From Pontibacter indicus (lineage in GTDB: Bacteria > Bacteroidota > Bacteroidia > Cytophagales > Hymenobacteraceae), in assembly GCF_900156345.1 (NCBI RefSeq), contig NZ_FTPP01000001.1, positions 868,001 to 932,000 on the forward strand: a stretch of DNA of 64,000 bases. The letters are read 5' to 3'. The position numbers were made by a program, and so were the translations under genes. The notes below the pieces were generated by a model. That model did no database searches. It was not told the origin of the DNA and was given only the letters and a program-made list of their open reading frames with translations. Positions 34,423-42,788 of this stretch are shown piece by piece; positions within the stretch are counted from its first letter, which is position 1, and every line of letters begins with the position of its first letter.

Positions 34423-35250
34423 TTAAAAGAATGCCATGGGATTGGGGTGCGTGAAGACGTAGGCCAGATCGTCTTTCAATTTCTGACTGCTGATGAGCTT
34501 AAAGTGGGTTTCTTCCATGTCTTTGAAATTCGGGACTTCCAGGTCGAGGGCTGTCGCGGCTGCTTCGTAAAATTCCCTTCGTGTTGGGTGTTCGTCAGCA
34601 CAAGCATTGTATATCTGGCCCCACTTTTCCTGCGAGATGATGCGCTCCAGTATGTTCAGGCAGTCCTCCAAGTGAATCATGTTGACAGGCGCATCGCCAT
34701 TGGGCAGGTCACGTTTGCCCGCCAGGAAGCGACCAGGTTGCCTGTTGCCGCCCACCAAACCGCCAAAACGCACGACCGAGCAAACCCAGCTGTCACTGTT
34801 CTGGAACAAGCGTTCAGCCTTCAACAGCACGTTGTCTGGATCAAGGTCGTCTGTAAAGCTGGTGTCTTCTTCGGTCACAATGCGGTTGAGTTCCGGGTAT
34901 ACGGAGGTGGAGGAAACAAAAAGCACCCGGCTGACCGGCGAAGCCAGCAGCGCCCGGTGTAGTAAGGCCATTTGTTGCAGATAGCTTTCACCTCCATCAG
35001 CGCGAAGCTTGGGTGGAATGTTGAGCACGAGCACATCCGTCTGCAGAAACTCCACCAGTGTCTGTTCGTTCAATTCCGGATCAGAAAGGTTGATCAGAAA
35101 GGGGCGTATACCTGCCTGGGCCAGCATGTCCAGCTTTTGCTCTGAAGTGGTGGAGCCGTTTACCCGTCGGCCGGAACGAGCCAGTCCTTCGGCAAGCGGA
35201 AGGCCGAGCCAGCCACAGCCCATCACACTGATATCAGCTTTCTTTTGCAT
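34423..35250 (-). CDS. NAD-dependent epimerase/SDR-like protein (YeeZ type)
   Basis: This is a 275-residue Rossmann-fold protein. The N-terminal ISVMGCGWLGLPLAEGLARSG is the atypical glycine motif of the YeeZ/'GWLG' branch of extended SDRs. It is followed by VLVLNIPP, FVSSTSVYPE (catalytic Ser, with the Tyr three residues later in a non-classical context), VVRFGGLVGGNRQPGRFLAGK and NMIHLEDCLNIL. The substrate is unknown; relatives may act on nucleotide sugars. The gene diverges from the FAD oxidoreductase gene at 35332. Confidence 0.82.
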   Translation of the reverse strand: MQKKADISVMGCGWLGLPLAEGLARSGRRVNGSTTSEQKLDMLAQAGIRPFLINLSDPELNEQTLVEFLQTDVLVLNIPPKLRADGGESYLQQMALLHRALLASPVSRVLFVSSTSVYPELNRIVTEEDTSFTDDLDPDNVLLKAERLFQNSDSWVCSVVRFGGLVGGNRQPGRFLAGKRDLPNGDAPVNMIHLEDCLNILERIISQEKWGQIYNACADEHPTRREFYEAAATALDLEVPNFKDMEETHFKLISSQKLKDDLAYVFTHPNPMAFF

Positions 35251-35331
35251 CGCTTTGGTTTTTTAAGGGTAACATTCCGTAAGCCCGATTGTTGTCTCTT
35301 GCGACAAAGGTAAGCCTAAATTAAGACAAAC

Positions 35332-36786
35332 ATGCAGTACGATGTCATCCTGATCGGCTCGGGTTTTGGTTCGCTCTCGGCGGCAGCTTTGCTGGCCAAG
35401 CAAGGGCTAAAAGTAGCTGTGCTGGAACAGGCCAAATACCCCGGTGGCTGCGCCTCAACGTACAAACGCAAAGGCTACTGGTTCGAGACGGGGGCCACCA
35501 CACTGGTCGGTCTGGACGAGCACATGCCGCTACGTTACCTGCTCGACGAGACAGGTATAGAACTACCCTTGATTAAGCTTCCGACCCCGATGCAGGTGCA
35601 TTTGCCGAATGGGCAGTTGCTGACCCGCTATGCTAATCTGGAGGAATGGATCAGAGAAGCCGAGCGGGTGTTCGGAGCGAAGGGGCAACGTCCTTTCTGG
35701 CAGCACTGTTATCGCATCAGTCAGCAGGTATGGCGCACGTCGCTGGAGCAGCAGTCGTTTCCTTTCTCCAACCTGCAGGACCTGTGGCAAGCGGCGCTGC
35801 AGGTGCGCCCGCATCAGTTATCCCTATTGCCGGGCGCTTTCCGGACCATGCAGGATATGCTGACACGTTACGGTTTGCTAGACAACAAACTGTTCACCGA
35901 CTTTGTAAACGAGCAACTCCTGATCACGGCACAAAACCACCTGGAGGAGGTAAACGAGCTTTTCGGGGCCACGGCCCTTTGCTATACCTTGTTCGGCAAC
36001 TACTATGTTCCGGGTGGCATGATCGGACTGGCCCGTGCGATTGAGCAATACCTGCACGAAAAAGGCGGCACCATTTTATACCGGCACAACGTGCACAGGA
36101 TTATATCGAAGGCAGATGGTTATGAAGTGTCTTGCATGGCAGGAAGCTTTAGTACTCGGTTCGTGATCAGCGGCATTCCGCTCAATGATACCTACCGCCT
36201 GTTTGAGGATGAAAAGGTGAAGAAAAAACTGGCGCCATACCTACTTCCTTCCCGAAAACTGAATGGCGCTTTCACCATGGCCATCGCACTTCGTAATGCG
36301 GCTGCTATACCTGTGCTGCACCACCAGGTTCACGTGCCCAAAGGTTTGCCGCTAATCGGCAGCAGAAGCTTCTTTGTCAGTTATAGTCACCCGGCCGACA
36401 GGAGCAGGGCAGGGGAAGAAGAGCGGGTGGTAGCGATCAGCACGCACGTGCCCGATCCGGCTGCACTTCGGATTCAGGACAAAAAGGAACTGGAAGAAGC
36501 GATCCTCGGCCGGATGGAAGCTTTGGGATTATTGCAGAAGAAGGATATCCTATACCTGGACTCGGCCACGCCCGGCGCCTGGATTTTCTGGACACAACGG
36601 GCCTACGGCATGGTGGGCGGATACCCGCAATACTGCGACATCAAACCCTGGCAGATGAAAGACGCCCGGCTCGATCACAAAGGTGCTTACGTCTGCGGCG
36701 ATACGGTTTACCCTGGTCAGGGGATTGTGGGTGTTTGCCTGAGCGGAATCATCGCAGCCAACAAACTGCTCCGAGATCATATCTAA
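35332..36786 (+). CDS. FAD-dependent oxidoreductase of the carotenoid isomerase/desaturase (CrtISO/CrtI) family
   Basis: This 484-residue flavoprotein starts MQYDVILIGSGFGSLSAAALLAKQGLKVAVLEQ followed by YPGGCASTYKRKGYWFETGATTLVG, the typical N-terminus of phytoene desaturase/CrtISO-like enzymes. Mid-protein FGNYYVPGGMIGLARAIEQYL and the end YVCGDTVYPGQGIVGVCLSGIIAANKLL close the FAD site. The substrate (lycopene precursor, retinoid-like or other isoprenoid) cannot be chosen from sequence. No phytoene synthase or cyclase lies nearby, so this is not a classical crt cluster. It is monocistronic. Confidence 0.85.
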   Translation: MQYDVILIGSGFGSLSAAALLAKQGLKVAVLEQAKYPGGCASTYKRKGYWFETGATTLVGLDEHMPLRYLLDETGIELPLIKLPTPMQVHLPNGQLLTRYANLEEWIREAERVFGAKGQRPFWQHCYRISQQVWRTSLEQQSFPFSNLQDLWQAALQVRPHQLSLLPGAFRTMQDMLTRYGLLDNKLFTDFVNEQLLITAQNHLEEVNELFGATALCYTLFGNYYVPGGMIGLARAIEQYLHEKGGTILYRHNVHRIISKADGYEVSCMAGSFSTRFVISGIPLNDTYRLFEDEKVKKKLAPYLLPSRKLNGAFTMAIALRNAAAIPVLHHQVHVPKGLPLIGSRSFFVSYSHPADRSRAGEEERVVAISTHVPDPAALRIQDKKELEEAILGRMEALGLLQKKDILYLDSATPGAWIFWTQRAYGMVGGYPQYCDIKPWQMKDARLDHKGAYVCGDTVYPGQGIVGVCLSGIIAANKLLRDHI

Positions 36787-36989
36787 GTATGCCCCACACT
36801 TTCTGACTTACAATTCTTGTCTTCCAAACGCTAAATAAATCTCAAGGCTTTACCTTTGCTCAGGCAGCGCTTTAGGTTCAAAATTGAGCGGATCTTTGAG
36901 AAGATATAAACTTATGAAAATATGAAATTGCCATAATGTCCGTTTCAAAATAGAATAACAATTTTGCTGCCCCAATTACAGTTTACACC

Positions 36990-37823
36990 ATGCTCAAGCA
37001 CTTGAAACGCTTCACCTATTTTGCCTTTGTTGGGTGGTTATTTGTATCCTGTTCGCAGGAGGATGGGGTTGCTCCCAAAGGTGACAACCTGGCAATGGGC
37101 AATCCGAGTGAGGCTGCTACGGATTTCTCAAACTACCTGATCGAGAAAGCGCAGTACTCGTTATCCTATAACTCTTACCGCGGCACACCAAACTGGGTGA
37201 GCTGGCACCTGAGCAGCACCTGGCTGGGTAGTGCTCCACGTCAGGATGACTTCAGAGGAGACAACTCGCTGCCTGCAACCTTTTACCGCGTCACGCCGGC
37301 CGACTATACCGGCAGCGGTTTTGACCGTGGCCACAATGCGCCATCAGCGGACCGTACCCTTACTGTTGAGGACAACTCGGCTACCTTCCTGATGTCAAAT
37401 ATGATTCCGCAGGCACCCAATAACAACCAGCAGACCTGGGCCAACCTGGAGAACTATTGTCGCAAGCTGGTGAGCCAGGGGAATGAGCTCTACATTATCA
37501 TGGGGCAGTATGGCAAAGGAGGAACTGGCAGCGCAGGCTTCAAAGAGACCCTGGCAGGAGGCAAGATAACGGTGCCGAACCGTATCTGGAAGGTGATCGT
37601 GGTGCTGCCGGAAGGAAATAATGATGTGAACCGGGTGACCAGCAGCACCCGTGTCATCGCGATCGACACGCCGAACTCCAACAACATCAGTACCAGTTGG
37701 GCCACTTACCGCACAACGGTAGACGCGATCGAGGCCAAGACAGGCTATGACATCCTCTCTAATGTATCAACTACAGTACAGCGTGTGATTGAGGCCCGAG
37801 TCGATGATGGACCGACTTCCTAA
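36990..37823 (+). CDS. Secreted DNA/RNA non-specific endonuclease (NucA/EndoG type), lipoprotein
   Basis: This 277-residue protein has a type II signal peptide (lipobox LFVSC, Cys21) and a beta-beta-alpha-metal nuclease domain. The DRGHNAPSADR motif at residues 112-122 (catalytic His115) is followed by SNMIPQAPNNNQQTWANLENYCR, which carries the metal-binding Asn (about 145). It hydrolyses DNA and RNA outside the cytoplasm, for nutrient use or defence against incoming DNA. The stop codon overlaps a perfect AGGTATAGCTATACCT palindrome, followed by a terminator. Downstream and convergent is the gene for a NuiA-like inhibitor of exactly this nuclease class. Confidence 0.93.
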   Translation: MLKHLKRFTYFAFVGWLFVSCSQEDGVAPKGDNLAMGNPSEAATDFSNYLIEKAQYSLSYNSYRGTPNWVSWHLSSTWLGSAPRQDDFRGDNSLPATFYRVTPADYTGSGFDRGHNAPSADRTLTVEDNSATFLMSNMIPQAPNNNQQTWANLENYCRKLVSQGNELYIIMGQYGKGGTGSAGFKETLAGGKITVPNRIWKVIVVLPEGNNDVNRVTSSTRVIAIDTPNSNNISTSWATYRTTVDAIEAKTGYDILSNVSTTVQRVIEARVDDGPTS

Positions 37824-37838
37824 GGTATAGCTATACCT
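37823..37838. repeat. Head-to-head pair of the window-wide octamer (perfect 16-bp palindrome)
   Basis: AGGTATAG abuts its reverse complement CTATACCT, starting at the last base of the nuclease stop codon. Confidence 0.9.
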
Positions 37839-37849
37839 ACTAGATTAAA

Positions 37850-37878
37850 AAATCCCTGGCTGCAGCAGTCGGGGATTT
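37850..37878. terminator. Bidirectional terminator between nuclease and inhibitor genes
   Basis: AAATCCC (37850-37856) pairs with GGGATTT (37872-37878), with an extended GC-rich inner stem around GCTGCAGC. A-run before, T-run after. Confidence 0.7.
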
Positions 37879-37886
37879 GCTTTTGA

Positions 37887-38291
37887 TCAGGTTTCTACAA
37901 CCAGTGTTTTAAGGCCGGCAATCTCACCATCGGAGGTTCGACCCAGTATGAACACCAACTTCTGGGTTTCGCCGACGCGGAATACCTTGACGTTCTGCAG
38001 GAGTTGAAGCAGTGTCTGTTCCAGGTGCTGAAAGCGCCGGGCCTGCTGCCGTGCATCATCGTGCGCTTCCGGGCTGGCCTGGGTCATGTTACGGAGAAAA
38101 TAACTCAGCTCCATTTCCTCAAACGGATAATCAGCAGGCATGCCCGACAGCTGCAGCACCGTTTCCTTATCCAGTGGCTTGCCGCGAAAGTTCTCGGCAT
38201 GATAGAATTCAAAGGGAGCATCTGTCTCGCTCATCATCAGCAATCCGTCGGTGGCTTCCTTCAGTTCAGATTCAATTGTTTTTAAGTCCAT
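37887..38291 (-). CDS. Nuclease A inhibitor (NuiA)-like protein
   Basis: This is a 134-residue cytosolic protein from ATG 38291 (MDLKTIESELKEATDGLLMMSETDAPFEFYH). It follows Anabaena NuiA along its length: LKQA.DGLL.MSE...PFE near the start, ETVLQLSGMPADYPFEEMELSYFLRN in the middle, and KVFRVGETQKLVFILGRTSDGEIAGLKTLVVET at the end, the last matching NuiA's GNLAGISTKVVET closely. NuiA binds the active site of NucA tightly. Lacking a signal peptide, it would protect the cytosol from mislocalised nuclease encoded by the convergent gene at 36990. The recall of the NuiA sequence is from knowledge. Confidence 0.9.
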   Translation of the reverse strand: MDLKTIESELKEATDGLLMMSETDAPFEFYHAENFRGKPLDKETVLQLSGMPADYPFEEMELSYFLRNMTQASPEAHDDARQQARRFQHLEQTLLQLLQNVKVFRVGETQKLVFILGRTSDGEIAGLKTLVVET

Positions 38292-38574
38292 AGTTTTATA
38301 TCGCTTCAGCAAAAGAATGCTTCTTTTACTCTAATTCTCGCCTTAGGTTCTTATATTTAGAACATGTTTATTATTCATTTCTAGTACTCCAGATTGTCCT
38401 GAAGTGAGTTGTTCATACCGATGCTTATATTAAGCAGACTTGCTAAGTGATACACGAGTTGCAACATCAGAACCTTTAGGACCAAACGTTGCCAGCAGAA
38501 GCGAATTTTAAACACGCTTATACCTTACTACCCCGTACTAATATACGTTAGCTTAAAACATACAAAATAAGACG

Positions 38575-39447
38575 ATGAAGGCAGAACCAATGTTGAAAGA
38601 AGGTGCCCTGAAAGGCAAAACCATAGTGGTGACCGGCGGCGGCACCGGCCTGGGCCGCTCCATGACCAAATATTTTCTAGAGCTCGGCGCTAATGCCGTG
38701 ATCTGCAGCCGCAAGCAGGATGTGCTCGAGCAAGCTGCCCAGGAACTGATGCAGGAAACCGGCGGGCAAGTGTTGCCCATTGTGTGCGACGTGCGCAAGT
38801 ACAACGAAGTGGAGGCCATGCTGCAGGCCACACTCGACAAATTCGGCAGGGTGGATGTGCTGGTAAACAACGCAGCCGGCAACTTTGTGAGCCCGACCGA
38901 GCGCCTCAGCCACAAAGCCTTCGACGTCATCACCGACATTGTACTCAAGGGCAGCTACAACTGTACGCTGGCGCTGGGCAAACATTGGATCGAGCAAAAG
39001 CAGGAGGGAAGCATCCTCAACATCGTGACAACCTATGCCTGGACAGGCTCTGGTTATGTAGTACCCTCGGCCTGCGCCAAAGCCGGCGTGCTGGCCATGA
39101 CCCGCTCTCTGGCTTCTGAGTGGGCCAAATACGGCATTCGCTCCAATGCCATCGCACCCGGCCCTTTCCCGACAGAAGGCGCCTGGACACGCCTGTTCCC
39201 AAAACAACTGGCCGATAAACTTGATCCGGTGAAGCGTATACCTATCGGTCGTTTCGGTGAGCACCAGGAACTGGCTAACCTGGCCGCTTATCTGGTGTCA
39301 GACTACGCTTCGTTCGTGAACGGCGAAGTGGTAACGATCGACGGAGGCGAATGGCTGTACGGCGCCGGCGAGTTCAACAGCTTCAACCAGATACCACAGG
39401 AGATGTGGGACGCCATGGAAAAGCAGATGCGCGGGAAAGGGAATTGA
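38575..39447 (+). CDS. SDR oxidoreductase, 2,4-dienoyl-CoA reductase-like
   Basis: This is a 290-residue classical-type SDR. TGGGTGLGRSMTKYF is the cofactor motif, ICSRKQDVL suggests NADP(H), VNNAAGNFVSPTERLS is the family's NNAAGNF signature, and SGYVVPSACAKAGVLAMTRSLA holds the active-site region. The usual catalytic Tyr of YxxxK is replaced by Ser in PSACAKAG, as in mammalian and bacterial 2,4-dienoyl-CoA reductases, which use a different residue set. APGPFPTEGAW and VTIDGGEWLYGAGEFN complete the match. It probably reduces unsaturated acyl-CoA in beta-oxidation of polyunsaturated fatty acids. Confidence 0.88.
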   Translation: MKAEPMLKEGALKGKTIVVTGGGTGLGRSMTKYFLELGANAVICSRKQDVLEQAAQELMQETGGQVLPIVCDVRKYNEVEAMLQATLDKFGRVDVLVNNAAGNFVSPTERLSHKAFDVITDIVLKGSYNCTLALGKHWIEQKQEGSILNIVTTYAWTGSGYVVPSACAKAGVLAMTRSLASEWAKYGIRSNAIAPGPFPTEGAWTRLFPKQLADKLDPVKRIPIGRFGEHQELANLAAYLVSDYASFVNGEVVTIDGGEWLYGAGEFNSFNQIPQEMWDAMEKQMRGKGN

Positions 39448-39503
39448 GAAATTTAGTGTGTTAGTGAATGAGTGATTAGTGGGGTGAACGATAATGTATT
39501 TGT

Positions 39504-39525
39504 AGGACAGGTCGCGACCTGTCCT
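39504..39525. repeat. REP-like perfect 22-bp palindrome
   Basis: AGGACAGGTCG followed directly by its reverse complement CGACCTGTCCT, preceded by TGT. Other, diverged copies are at 8172, 47358 and 47526. Confidence 0.8.
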
Positions 39526-39583
39526 AATCGTGCACGGATGCTGTGCCAGAACCATCTCCAATGCCATATTTTAAGCAGTTGTT

Positions 39584-39681
39584 TGTCATTTCGAGCTGGG
39601 AGTAGGGCCCTCTATTAGGGAGAAATCTGAAGTATTGGATAGTTACTAATATACTTCAGATCTCTCCTTTTGTCGAGATGA
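39584..39681. repeat. Dispersed inverted-repeat element (TGTCATTTCGA family), copy 1
   Basis: It starts TGTCATTTCGAG and ends near TTGTCGAGATGA. Inside, GAGAAATCTGAAGTAT and ATACTTCAGATCTCTC form a near-perfect stem of about 15 bp. A second copy is at 51530-51607. Confidence 0.6.
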
Positions 39682-39739
39682 GATTTTGGATCTGTAGTCA
39701 CTTAAATCGAAGAATCTAGTGTACCATACATATATCAAC

Positions 39740-41641
39740 TCAATCAGAGCCTTTCCAGTCTGTATGAAAATACACACCGGTTGGTTTGTCCTTGCGCTGG
39801 TAGGTATGGGCTCCGAAATAGTCTCGCTGCGCCTGGATCAGGTTAGCGGCTGAGTCTGCTGTGCTATACCCGTGGAGGTAATTTAGCGCAGCGGACAGCA
39901 CCGGCAGCGGTATACCTTGTTGCAAACCTATTGACACCACCGAAGCAAAACCCTTCCGCGCATTGCGGATCCGCTCGACGATGGTAGGGGCCAGCAGCAG
40001 GTGCTGTTCCTGTTTGTAGATCGTTGCCAGTTCCTCCATCAACTCAGAACGAATGATGCAGCCGTTGGTCCAGATGCGGGCTATCTCGCTGAAGTTGAGA
40101 TTCCAGTTTAGCTGCACCGAAACTTCCCGCATCAGGTTAAAGCCAATGTCGTGGTTGATGATGCGGGTTGCCTCGTATGCACTTTTCAGGTTGGGGACAA
40201 AGCTGCTTTTATCAATTGTGATGTCGGCGGGCTGCTGCAGGTATAGCGCGGCCGCTTTCACCCTCTCTTTTTTCATGGCAGAAAGCGCCCGGGCCATTAC
40301 GGCAGCGGAAAGCGTGTCGTAGGGCACGCCGTACTCGAGGCCCGCAGCGGCTGACCAGCCTCCGGTACCTTTCTGCTCGGCCTGGTCCAGCACTTTGTCG
40401 AGCAAGAGTTCATCGCCCTCTTTCTTTTGAAGTATATCGATGGTAATCTCAAGCAAGTAACTTCCCAGTCCGATCTGCTGCCACTCTTTTAATGTAGCGG
40501 CAATGTCAGCGGGTGCTATACCTGCCAGGTGGCGTAGGAGCGCGTATACTTCAGCCAGGGCCTGCATCTCAGCATACTCAATGCCGTTGTGCACCATCTT
40601 CACAAAGTGCCCGGCTCCGTCAGGTCCAATGTAGGCTGTGCAGGGCTTGCCCTTGCTGTCCCGGGCCGCAATCAGCTCCAGGTAGTTCGCTACCTGTTCG
40701 TAGCCTTCGCGCGGCCCCCCGGGCATGATGGACGGTCCTTTACGGGCGCCTTCCTCACCACCCGATATTCCTGTTCCCACAAAGTGCAGCCCCTTGCCGG
40801 AAAGCAGCGCTGTACGCCTGGCAGTGTCTTTGTAATAAGAGTTACCACCGTCGATCACCACATCACTTGGCTCCAGCAAAGGTATAAGTGCCTCGAGCTG
40901 GGCGTCGAGCGCGCCGGCGTAGATCATCAGCAGGATTTTGCGCGGCTTTTCCAGCGACTGCACAAATTCCTCCAACTGGTCGAATCCTTTTAACTTGGAA
41001 AGGGAAGGGTTTTCTGAAATAACCCGCGCAGCTATACCTTCTTCCGAGCCCGGCACATGCCGGTTGTATATCGCGACGCGCACACCACGATTAGCTAGGT
41101 TCAGGGCAAGGCTTTTGCCCATCACGCCCAGCCCGATCACGCCAAATTCTGACTGTGGATTCATATGCTCTAGTTTTGTGATGACTTCCTGAATGATCTG
41201 CTCAGGAGCTAAGGAAACGTCGACGTGTATGCCGTAGGCAGGCTTCTCCAGCGCCTCTAACTGCGACTCCAGAAGGGTAGGCGGCATAAAGTGCGCCTGC
41301 CGTGCCTGCAGCCGCTTCAGGATGGTGTCACGTGAACCGTCGAGGTAGATCCAGCTGATATCGGGCACCGTTTGCAGTGTTTTGCGGTATTCCTCTTTCA
41401 GGGCTGAGCAGGCGAGCACGGCGCCTCCCGCAGCTTCCCAGGCAGGAATCAGGCTGGCTAATTGCGCCAGCCAGGGTGCCCGGTCCTGGTCGTTCAGGGG
41501 AATGCCCTGGCGCATCTTGTCGATGCTCTGCCGGGGGTGGTAGTCGTCTGCATCGTAAAACGGGAGCCGGAGCCTGGCGGCAAGTTTCTGTCCGACGGTG
41601 GTTTTGCCACTTCCTGTAACTCCCATCACAATGTAGATCAT
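39740..41641 (-). CDS. Bifunctional gluconokinase-6-phosphogluconate dehydrogenase (fusion)
   Basis: This is one 633-residue frame. Residues 1-158 are gluconokinase (Walker A GVTGSGKT at 7-14, FYDADDYHP, GIPLNDQDRAPWL, ACSALKEEYR). Residues 160-633 are full-length decarboxylating 6-phosphogluconate dehydrogenase (FGVIGLGVMGKSLALNLA, VVIDGGNSYYKDT, FVGTGISGGEEGARKGPSIMPGG, MVHNGIEYAEMQ, EQKGTGGWSAAA). Together they would phosphorylate gluconate and oxidise the product to ribulose 5-phosphate with NADP+, feeding the pentose phosphate pathway. Residue 160 is Met (ATG at 41164), so internal initiation giving a separate dehydrogenase is possible. Fusion rather than frameshift is clear, as no stop intervenes. 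Confidence 0.92.
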   Translation of the reverse strand: MIYIVMGVTGSGKTTVGQKLAARLRLPFYDADDYHPRQSIDKMRQGIPLNDQDRAPWLAQLASLIPAWEAAGGAVLACSALKEEYRKTLQTVPDISWIYLDGSRDTILKRLQARQAHFMPPTLLESQLEALEKPAYGIHVDVSLAPEQIIQEVITKLEHMNPQSEFGVIGLGVMGKSLALNLANRGVRVAIYNRHVPGSEEGIAARVISENPSLSKLKGFDQLEEFVQSLEKPRKILLMIYAGALDAQLEALIPLLEPSDVVIDGGNSYYKDTARRTALLSGKGLHFVGTGISGGEEGARKGPSIMPGGPREGYEQVANYLELIAARDSKGKPCTAYIGPDGAGHFVKMVHNGIEYAEMQALAEVYALLRHLAGIAPADIAATLKEWQQIGLGSYLLEITIDILQKKEGDELLLDKVLDQAEQKGTGGWSAAAGLEYGVPYDTLSAAVMARALSAMKKERVKAAALYLQQPADITIDKSSFVPNLKSAYEATRIINHDIGFNLMREVSVQLNWNLNFSEIARIWTNGCIIRSELMEELATIYKQEQHLLLAPTIVERIRNARKGFASVVSIGLQQGIPLPVLSAALNYLHGYSTADSAANLIQAQRDYFGAHTYQRKDKPTGVYFHTDWKGSD

Positions 41642-41814
41642 AGTTGCTGCATTAATAGAGCTCCGAAGAGCTTCCGTACACTATCGGGCTTTTGTACGGA
41701 AATGCAGCCAGTAGTTTGCAAATAGTCGATTGCCCAGCACACAATTGTGATTATCGAACCAAAAAGGAAATGCTGCGTGCCTGCTCATGTAAGGTTAAGT
41801 GATGGTAGCTGTGA

Positions 41815-42015
41815 CTAGTTGAAAAACTGCGCTTTCTTTATTTTCTGCAAGTGGCGAATGTGTGCTATGCTGTGCTGGAGCTCGCCTGCATCTTGGCTCA
41901 GGTATAGGTCAAGCGCCATGCCCTAGAGCCATTTGGCTTTTCGGCTAAGTTGAGTGTAGGGATGGTAAATGGGTAGCGCAGGCCGAAGCAACCGATGCGC
42001 GTGGTCAGTGGTGCT
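41815..42015 (-). pseudogene. Degenerate coding remnant, family not recognised
   Basis: Read on the reverse strand, this stretch gives a protein-like run, HRLLRPALPIYHPYTQLS then KAKWL, one in-frame TAG, then GMALDLYLSQDAGELQHS and HIRHLQKIKKAQFFN before a final TAG at 41815-41817. Its composition and helix-like ending suggest the C-terminus of a lost gene whose front was replaced by the gene at 42023. I cannot name it. Confidence 0.35.
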
Positions 42016-42022
42016 TGATAAA

Positions 42023-42691
42023 TTACTTTATTACGTATCCAACCTTTACGCCCATCGCTACATGCGGCCGATAAAAGACACCTTCTTTCCGGTCGATGGG
42101 TGGGAACCAGAGATCAGTTGGTGCATACAATTCATCTTCTAACAAACCGACGGGCTGGTGTTCAATAGAAAGCCGTCGCACGCCCAGGCCCAAGAAAGGG
42201 TCGATCACAAAGTTGTTGACTTTCACCTCCACGCCATACTTTAAACTGGTGGTCCAGACTGTCCTATCAATCTGGGAAGACTCATACCTGTACGAGGTAC
42301 CATTCTTTATCAGATAATCATGCTCCTTCTCATATTCCTGCGGAAAATACATACCCTCTACCGCTATGTATGATCGTACTTCTGATGCTGCGTCGCTCAT
42401 GAAGTACTTCAGTTCCGCTTTGGTTTTAGAATATTTATAATTCTTCCGCTCACTTTCACCTTCCGACATGATCTTTCGAAAGGTCTGCAATTTAAATCCA
42501 TGGTCCATCGACAGAGCGAACCGCTGACTTAGATTCTTCTGCACGCCAACCTGCAGAACGCCGGATATCGGGTCCAAAAAGTTCAGGGGAGCAATGTGAA
42601 AGCGTACCATCTCTTCTGTAGGCTGACTATAGGCCTTGCTGTTCATCAATAGGAAGTTGAGCAGCAGGAAGGAGAAAGCTCGAATTTTCAT
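42023..42691 (-). CDS. Secreted, probably outer-membrane beta-barrel protein of unknown function
   Basis: This is a 222-residue protein with a signal peptide (MKIRAFSFLLLNFLLMNSKAYS, then QPTEE). The mature sequence alternates polar and hydrophobic residues (GVLQVGVQKNLSQRFALSMDHGFKLQTF; TSLKYGVEVKVNNFVIDPFLGLGVRRLSIEH) and ends in VAMGVKVGYVIK, a typical last beta strand. This resembles DUF3575-like small barrels. It is the left-most gene of the accessory patch and is not followed or preceded by the attC-like repeat that marks its neighbours. Confidence 0.65.
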   Translation of the reverse strand: MKIRAFSFLLLNFLLMNSKAYSQPTEEMVRFHIAPLNFLDPISGVLQVGVQKNLSQRFALSMDHGFKLQTFRKIMSEGESERKNYKYSKTKAELKYFMSDAASEVRSYIAVEGMYFPQEYEKEHDYLIKNGTSYRYESSQIDRTVWTTSLKYGVEVKVNNFVIDPFLGLGVRRLSIEHQPVGLLEDELYAPTDLWFPPIDRKEGVFYRPHVAMGVKVGYVIK

Positions 42692-42788
42692 TGCTTGAGA
42701 TTGTTGAGGAGCAATTTTGCTATGGTGTTTTTATGCACTAAAGGTCTTGTCAGCAAAGGTGATTTTAATTTTTTATCTGAATCAAGGT

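Noticed and set aside
38575..39447. SDR with a missing catalytic Tyr as a broken enzyme
   Set aside because: 2,4-dienoyl-CoA reductases naturally lack the classical YxxxK arrangement, and the other family motifs are intact.
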